Source of the DNA: Paenibacillus cymbidii
Lineage (GTDB): Bacteria; Bacillota; Bacilli; Paenibacillales; NBRC-103111
Direction of reading: 5' to 3'
DNA length: 64,000 nt
Assembly (NCBI RefSeq): GCF_004764705.1
Contig: NZ_SHLX01000014.1
Coordinates: forward strand, 154,953-218,952
The notes under the pieces were generated by a model. That model had not been told where the DNA came from. It saw only the letters and a program-made list of their open reading frames with translations, and did not search any database. The stretch's first letter is position 1, and each line of letters starts with the position of its first letter. Made by a program: the position numbers and the translations under genes. Of this stretch, positions 59,107 through 64,000 are shown in pieces.

Positions 59107-60042
59107 TTATGCGGTATCGTTCGTGCGGATGGGGGAAAGCAAGTAGAAACAAGCCGGATCGTCGACCGGAAGCACGCGGATCGGCTCCAACGGGCCGCCG
59201 ATGCGCAGCGTGACGGCTTCGCATTGTGCGGCCCGTACGATTTCCTTGAGATAAACGCCGTTGCAATGCACGGAGAAGCGTTCGCCGGCGGCGCGGAGGA
59301 CAGGCAAAGCTTCGTCAATGTCGCCGAGTTCACCGGATCTGGCGAACAATCGGAGTCTGCTGTGCTCTCCGGAAAAAAGGTGCACGGTTTTTGTCGAGCC
59401 GGCCAGCAGTGTGGCGCGTTCGAGCGCGTCGGCAAGCTGCTGCGCATCCAGCGCCACTTCCGCTCTGAAGCTCGCGGGCGGGAATGCAGCCGACAGGGGA
59501 TACGAACCTGCGATCAGCGCGGTTTGCATGATTCGTGCACCGGTCGACGCGGTGAGATACTTATCCGTTAGCGTCATGCTGCAGCATTCGGAAGGAGCAG
59601 CCGCCAGCTGCGCAAGGCAGCGCACATAGGGGCCCGGGACAATCGCAGAGCGGTTGCCGCTGTTCCGTCCCGGCGCGGAGACGGGGACGGTGTGTGAAGC
59701 AAGTCGTACACCGTTGGTTGCCGTCATTGTCAAATGTTCCGAGTCGACGAAACGGAAGGAGACGCCGGTCAACTGCGGGTGGTTCTCGTCCAGCGAAGCG
59801 GCGAAAACGACGCGGCTGATCGCTTTGGCGAAGTCGGCAATGTTCAAGGTGAATGCGAAGGCGTCCGGATCGGAGGTTTCGAAGGCCGGGAACAAGGCGG
59901 CGTCCATTCCGCTCAGGCGAAACACGGTCGAATGGGAGCGGGCGGTGACGCGCAAATTCGGTTCTTTGGCGATCACAAGCGTGCCGGGAGACAGTCTGCG
60001 CACGGTCTCGAACAAAGCTTTGGCCGGCAGCACCACGTTGCA
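59107..60042 (-). pseudogene. DNA polymerase III beta-clamp (DnaN) paralogue lacking its N-terminus
   Basis: About 310 residues matching DnaN from mid-domain 1 to the end: VVLPAKALFETVRRLSPGTLVIAKEPNLRVTARSHSTVFRLSGMDAALFPAF, then domains 2 and 3 ending FYLLSPIRTN. The first ~55-60 residues of a clamp are missing: upstream codons show no clamp homology and no ribosome site, and run into the next gene's leader. Without the first subdomain a ring cannot close normally, so this is most likely a 5'-truncated extra copy; the housekeeping dnaN would be elsewhere. A GTG at ~60036 could start a short protein but lacks a Shine-Dalgarno. Confidence 0.75.
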
Positions 60043-60162
60043 AATAAATAACCAACGACGATTTCGCGCAGCAGCTCCGACTTGGAACGGGAAGACGCCA
60101 AAAGGACAAGCTGGTTTTGTTTCTTCAAGAGTCTCAAAATCGCTAATGGAGGAATTCGACAC

Positions 60163-61527
60163 ATGAAGTTGACTTTGCTGGAAGTGGAAGCCTATCGCGT
60201 CTATCAGCGCGACGACCGGGGACAGAGCGACATTCCGTTTCGTCTGCAAGCATCGGAACGGGCAACAGGAAACGTGGAGGCGCGGATAAGCTCCGCCGCC
60301 TATTCGGCCCCTTGGCAGCTGATGGGGGTAATGGAAGAAGGATCATTCAGCGGCAAAATGGAAAACATCCCGGTAGGCAAGTATAGCCTGGAATTCCGGG
60401 TAACGAAAGGCGATAATACGGCGATGGTGACGGTGTCGCCGGTATTTGTCGGCGATTTGTGGCTGCTTGCCGGCCAATCGAACATGGAGGGCTGCGGCAA
60501 GGAAATCGACGCCGAAACACCGATGGAAGGGGTCAGCTGCTTCTATCTGGGAGACCGATGGGCGCTTGCCGAAGAGCCGCTCTGCTGGCTGCAGGAAGCG
60601 ATCGATCCGGTGCACTGGCGCGTGCCTGCCGGCGAAGTGGCGGAGGAAGCGGCAAAACAGCGCAGCGAGCGGGCGAACGGAGCCGGGCTCGGGTTGACGT
60701 TTGCCAAGGAACTGTTGCGGGAAACCGGCATTCCGATCGGTCTCGTGATCGCCGCTCATGGCGGTACCCGCATGGAGCAATGGGATCCCGCGCGTGCGAA
60801 CGAGGGCTGGCATTCCTTCTATGGCGCCATGCTTCGCAAAATACGCAAGCTGGGCGGACGGATCAAGGGCTGCCTGTGGTATCAGGGCGAAAGCGACGCC
60901 AACGAATCGTTCGGCCCGATGTATCGGGAGCGGACGAACGGGTTCATCAACAGCTTGCGGCGCGATACCGGCGATGAAAAACTGCCGTTCCTTTACGCGC
61001 AGCTGTCGGTTCATTATAGCCAGGAAGATCCGTACTGGTGGAATTTCGTTCAGCAGGAGCAGTTGAAGCTGGAGAGTCAGCTTGACGGTATTCGGATGGT
61101 GCCGACAATCGACGCTTCTTTGTCGGACGGCATTCATCTGGACGCCAGGTCTTTGCAGGCGGTGGGTCGAAGAATGGCGTGGGCGGCGCTGAGTCAGGCC
61201 TACAACCGGCCGGCGGCGTTGTCCGGCCCGCGGCCAGGCTCGTTCGCTTGGAACGCGGATCGCACGGAATTGTCGTTATCGTTCGCCGGCATCAACGGCA
61301 GACTTGCGGAAGTGCGGCAAGTATTCGGCTTTCGGGTGGAGGCGGAAGGCTGTTGCTTGGCTTGCAGCGGAATTGTGGCCGAAGACGGCCGGCGCGTCGT
61401 GTTTGCCTTCGATCGGCCGGTACCGCAAGGAGCGACGATACGGCACGGATTCGGGCGAAATCCGGTTGTGAACGTACGCGACAGTCTGGGCATTCCGCTG
61501 CCCGTGTTCGCACCGATCCCGGTGTAA
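60163..61527 (+). CDS. Sialate O-acetylesterase-like SGNH esterase
   Basis: 454 residues from the ATG at 60163 with GGAGGAA 9 bases upstream. N-terminal beta domain (~1-95), then SGNH/SASA domain: block I LLAGQSNMEGCG (catalytic Ser), KGCLWYQGESDAN, and DGIHLD with the catalytic Asp/His near residues 320-325, followed by a C-terminal beta domain (~345-454). No signal peptide, so cytoplasmic. The family removes O-acetyl groups from sialic acids or plant polysaccharide fragments. Its 5' leader overlaps the broken end of the clamp gene. Confidence 0.88.
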   Translation: MKLTLLEVEAYRVYQRDDRGQSDIPFRLQASERATGNVEARISSAAYSAPWQLMGVMEEGSFSGKMENIPVGKYSLEFRVTKGDNTAMVTVSPVFVGDLWLLAGQSNMEGCGKEIDAETPMEGVSCFYLGDRWALAEEPLCWLQEAIDPVHWRVPAGEVAEEAAKQRSERANGAGLGLTFAKELLRETGIPIGLVIAAHGGTRMEQWDPARANEGWHSFYGAMLRKIRKLGGRIKGCLWYQGESDANESFGPMYRERTNGFINSLRRDTGDEKLPFLYAQLSVHYSQEDPYWWNFVQQEQLKLESQLDGIRMVPTIDASLSDGIHLDARSLQAVGRRMAWAALSQAYNRPAALSGPRPGSFAWNADRTELSLSFAGINGRLAEVRQVFGFRVEAEGCCLACSGIVAEDGRRVVFAFDRPVPQGATIRHGFGRNPVVNVRDSLGIPLPVFAPIPV

Positions 61528-61544
61528 GCCAACGGGCTCCTTCG

Positions 61545-62216
61545 TCAATTCGCCTCCTGGATCATCGCTTCCAGCTTGTGGATCGCTTCGGTGCGGCCTC
61601 CGGCATCCAATTTTTCGTAGAGGGCGGTCAAGGCGTTTTTGACCGTGCCTTCGGCGAGGAACAGCTGAGCGGCGATTTCCTTGTTGGACAGCCGGCCGAG
61701 CAGAAGCTTGATCATTTGCTGCTCCTTGGACGTATAGTTCGGGTTGCGCTCGAAAAAACGGGCCAGCCCGCGCTCCTTCATATAGGTGCCGTCGTTCATG
61801 ACGTAACGGGCGATTTTGGCGGCCACTTCGCCCGGAAGCATTATCTTGTCTTGCGCTGCGTCGCGGATCGTTTGCGTCAGCTGGCGAAAATCGAGATTTT
61901 TCAGCAAATAGCCGTTCGCCCCGTAAGCCAGCCCCTGGAAAATATATTCTTCTTCGTTGAAGGTCGTCAGGATCAATATCGGCAGATCGGCATGCAGGCG
62001 GCGAATGTGCCGGATGCAGGCGAGGCCGTCCATCTTCGGCATTTGCAGGTCGAGCAGCACGAGATCGGGTTTGCTGCGTTCGATCGCGGCGATCGCCTGC
62101 TCGCCGTCCGCGACGGCGCCGACCACGGTCATATCCGGCTCGGCGTCAATAATGAGCGCCAGCCCGGTCCGCAGCAAATGATCGTCTTCGGCGATCAACA
62201 CCTTCAGCTTGTCCAT
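61545..62216 (-). CDS. NarL/LuxR family response regulator
   Basis: 223 residues, ATG with GAGGTGTAG upstream. Receiver domain: acidic pocket EDD (10-12), phospho-acceptor Asp56 (VLLDLQMP), Thr in ILTTFNEEEYIFQGL, Lys in YLLKNL. C-terminal LuxR HTH: NYTSKEQQMIKLLLGRLSNKEIAAQLFLAEGTVKNALTALYEKLDA. No histidine kinase gene is adjacent in the window. Divergent from the secreted repeat-protein gene; a symmetric site lies between them. Confidence 0.93.
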   Translation of the reverse strand: MDKLKVLIAEDDHLLRTGLALIIDAEPDMTVVGAVADGEQAIAAIERSKPDLVLLDLQMPKMDGLACIRHIRRLHADLPILILTTFNEEEYIFQGLAYGANGYLLKNLDFRQLTQTIRDAAQDKIMLPGEVAAKIARYVMNDGTYMKERGLARFFERNPNYTSKEQQMIKLLLGRLSNKEIAAQLFLAEGTVKNALTALYEKLDAGGRTEAIHKLEAMIQEAN

Positions 62217-62321
62217 CGTCTACACCTCACATCCTGTTGCTTCCTCTATAGTACCATTTCCGCCGTCTGGCAGCTATAAGCGGCGCGGGCAGCCCCTCAT
62301 TTTGTCGGTATCTGTAAAATC

Positions 62322-62336
62322 GTGACGAAACGTCAC
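62322..62336. promoter_or_regulatory. Symmetric site GTGACG-aaa-CGTCAC, candidate operator
   Basis: A perfect 6-bp inverted repeat with 3-base centre in the gap between the response regulator and the secreted repeat protein. Could bind the NarL-type regulator; no partner copy is seen elsewhere in the window. Confidence 0.45.
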
Positions 62337-62401
62337 TTCCTTCTCCTCGTGCCTTCTTTTATACTCGAAGCGAACCAGGGAATGGAAAGGATGAGATGAG
62401 G

Positions 62402-64000
62402 ATGAAACGGGTTTTTGCCTTGCTGCTTGTGTACGCCCTGCTGTTCGCCGGACTGCCGCGAGCTTATGCGGGGGCGCCGGCCGATCCGCTTGACGATTGG
62501 ACGATTCGCAGCGCGCTTCCGACTTACGTGAATCTGTACAACCTCGCTTGCGGCAACGGCGTCTGCGTCACCGCCGGCAATCTGATCATGACGACGCCGG
62601 ACGGACTGCAGTGGACCAAGAAGGTGAAGGAAACCGGATTTTACTACTTTAACGATGTGGCGTTCGGAGGAGGCCAATTCGTTGTGGTCGGCAACGGGGG
62701 GAGCGTCATGACGTCGGCGGACGGGTACGAGTGGACCGAACGGACGTCGAACGCGAACACCGATTTTAAAGCGGTGGCATATGGCAACGGCGTGTACGTT
62801 GCCGTGGGCGTCAAGTCGGACATGGGGATGAACTACGGCTCGATTTACCGTTCTCCCGACGGTATCACCTGGACCCAAATGAAGAACGAAATGATGGTTT
62901 CCTATTTGGATCTCGGTTTTTACAACGGTCAATTCATCGCCACCGGCCAGTTGGGCAATTTACGGATTTCGAGCGACGGACAGAATTGGCAGGACATTAC
63001 GACCGGCCTGATGAGCATCTTCCAGTCGGTTACTGTACTGGGCAGCACCTACGTGTTGACGGGCTATGCAGGAATGGGCATGGGGGCATGGATTACAAGC
63101 GACCCAAGCTTGACCAGTTGGACAAGCCAGACGATTGACACCGACTTCAACGTCACGAGGATTGAGGTGCTGAACAATCAGCTCGTGGCGTTAGGCGCTC
63201 AGGGGGACGTATATACGTCGACGAACGGCACCGCCTGGACGAAGCAGCATTCCGGTTCGACGATGGCGCTGCGACAAGCGGCGTATGACGGCATTCGCTA
63301 CTACGCCGTTGGCGACGGCGGCACGATTCAAACGTCGACCGACCTTGAGAACTGGACGTTAGTCTATCCAATCGGCGTTTCATTCAATTTGAAGGCGATT
63401 GCCACCAACGGAAGCAATTTCGTAACGGTTGGCGAAAGTGCAACGATCGTGTCTTCCGCAGACTGGGTTACGTTCAACAAGTTCAATACCAATTTGGGCG
63501 GTGTTAAGGATGTTGTGTATGGCGGCGGCAAGTTTATAGCGGTTGGAACCGGGAAAGACATCTATTATTCCGGCGACGGCAACAACTGGAACGCCTCGCA
63601 TTTGGGCGACGACATTACGTATATGCTCGACAACGTCACATATGGAGACGAACAATTCATCGCGACAGGAACCGCCTACATCAACAGCGAGCTAACAAAC
63701 GTGTTGTTCACATCTCATAACGGCATCAATTGGACCTATCACAATTCGCTCGGGCCGATCAGTATGACTTCGATCGCCTACGGCAACGGCAACTATTTCG
63801 GTGTGGGTGGATACTACAACGACATATATAAATCCGCGGACGGCATCAATTATGTTCAGGTCGACAAGGCCGGTACGGGTTTCTCCGTTTCTGGAGTGTA
63901 TTATCTGAACGGCGACTTCTTTTTTCCGGGCAATACGGCAACCTTAGCTGTATACACGAACGGAACGACCTTGAATAAAAAGCCGTTAAGCGGCATCAGC
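62402..64000 (+). CDS. Secreted beta-propeller-like repeat protein (partial)
   Basis: Open to the right edge, at least 533 residues. Start at ATG 62402 (GGAAAGG 11 bases upstream; in-frame ATG at 62396 also possible). Signal peptide MKRVFALLLVYALLFAGLPRAYA, then repeats of about 40-50 residues with the pattern YGNGxFVAVGxxGxIxxSxDGxxWT (e.g. VAFGGGQFVVVGNGGSVMTSADGYEWT; VVYGGGKFIAVGTGKDIYYSGDGNNWN). This resembles BNR/sialidase-type or YCF48-like propellers. A C-terminal anchor may lie outside the window. Probably binds a surface glycan or is part of an extracellular enzyme. Confidence 0.85.
   Translation, partial: MKRVFALLLVYALLFAGLPRAYAGAPADPLDDWTIRSALPTYVNLYNLACGNGVCVTAGNLIMTTPDGLQWTKKVKETGFYYFNDVAFGGGQFVVVGNGGSVMTSADGYEWTERTSNANTDFKAVAYGNGVYVAVGVKSDMGMNYGSIYRSPDGITWTQMKNEMMVSYLDLGFYNGQFIATGQLGNLRISSDGQNWQDITTGLMSIFQSVTVLGSTYVLTGYAGMGMGAWITSDPSLTSWTSQTIDTDFNVTRIEVLNNQLVALGAQGDVYTSTNGTAWTKQHSGSTMALRQAAYDGIRYYAVGDGGTIQTSTDLENWTLVYPIGVSFNLKAIATNGSNFVTVGESATIVSSADWVTFNKFNTNLGGVKDVVYGGGKFIAVGTGKDIYYSGDGNNWNASHLGDDITYMLDNVTYGDEQFIATGTAYINSELTNVLFTSHNGINWTYHNSLGPISMTSIAYGNGNYFGVGGYYNDIYKSADGINYVQVDKAGTGFSVSGVYYLNGDFFFPGNTATLAVYTNGTTLNKKPLSGIS

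Noticed and set aside
59107..60249. Full 380-codon beta-clamp gene starting at 60249
   Set aside because: The first ~70 codons have no clamp homology, and the start would lie inside the esterase gene.

Overview
The window looks like chromosomal DNA from a GC-rich, spore-forming member of the Paenibacillaceae (Paenibacillus/Cohnella type). Evidence: strong AAGGAGG ribosome sites with frequent TTG/GTG starts, three binding-protein-plus-two-permease sugar importers without their own ATPase, a membrane-anchored AraC regulator beside one of them, an S-layer-homology protein, ECF sigma factors, and many GNAT acetyltransferases. No rRNA, tRNA, CRISPR array, phage gene or transposase gene was found.

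Layout. 1-3.8 kb: sugar ABC importer (end of one binding protein, a complete second one, two permeases). 4.5-5.9 kb: ECF sigma factor and anti-sigma-like membrane protein (minus strand). 6.1-10.3 kb: PLP aminotransferase, a Gfo/Idh protein lacking the usual EKP lysine, a serine hydrolase. 10.7-21.9 kb: an IclR regulator divergent from a nine-gene catabolic operon (M20 amidohydrolase, RidA, D-serine dehydratase/D-threonine aldolase-like enzyme, SDR, two permeases and a binding lipoprotein, DapA-like lyase, NagZ-like GH3). 22-23 kb: two gene remnants (ROK and beta-helix) joined at a run of 14 G. 23.4-29.2 kb: a second IclR regulator with a five-gene operon (Gfo/Idh, HpcH/HpaI aldolase, SDR, aldo/keto reductase, NagA-family deacetylase). 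29.4-41.7 kb: zinc-ribbon protein, orphan ECF sigma factor, UlaG-like hydrolase and DEVD-box helicase, FAD oxidoreductase, SLH protein, methyltransferase, nitrilase, two GNATs. 42.2-48.3 kb: a third sugar importer with a cre-like site in its promoter and an AraC sensor-regulator. 48.3-51.7 kb: MerR/TipAS regulator with a classic 19-bp-spacer promoter, a Gly/Phe-rich small protein, a GNAT and an aminotransferase. 52.7-57.7 kb: ABC-2 exporter with an embedded GNAT, then a glycosyltransferase/PlsY pair. 57.7-64 kb: DinB, GNAT, a truncated beta-clamp gene, sialate O-acetylesterase-like enzyme, NarL-type response regulator, and a secreted repeat protein that runs off the end.

The most unusual feature is in the gaps between genes. 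Five copies of a ~195-bp module carry four short palindromes in a fixed order (four copies forward, one reversed). Two copies of a second ~170-190-bp family also have four hairpin units, and a third family is a 50-bp tandem array with four hairpins. A ~160-bp element with terminal inverted repeats occurs as one copy nested inside another at 38.3-38.6 kb. Calls rest on reading protein motifs and DNA symmetry by eye; no database search was possible.
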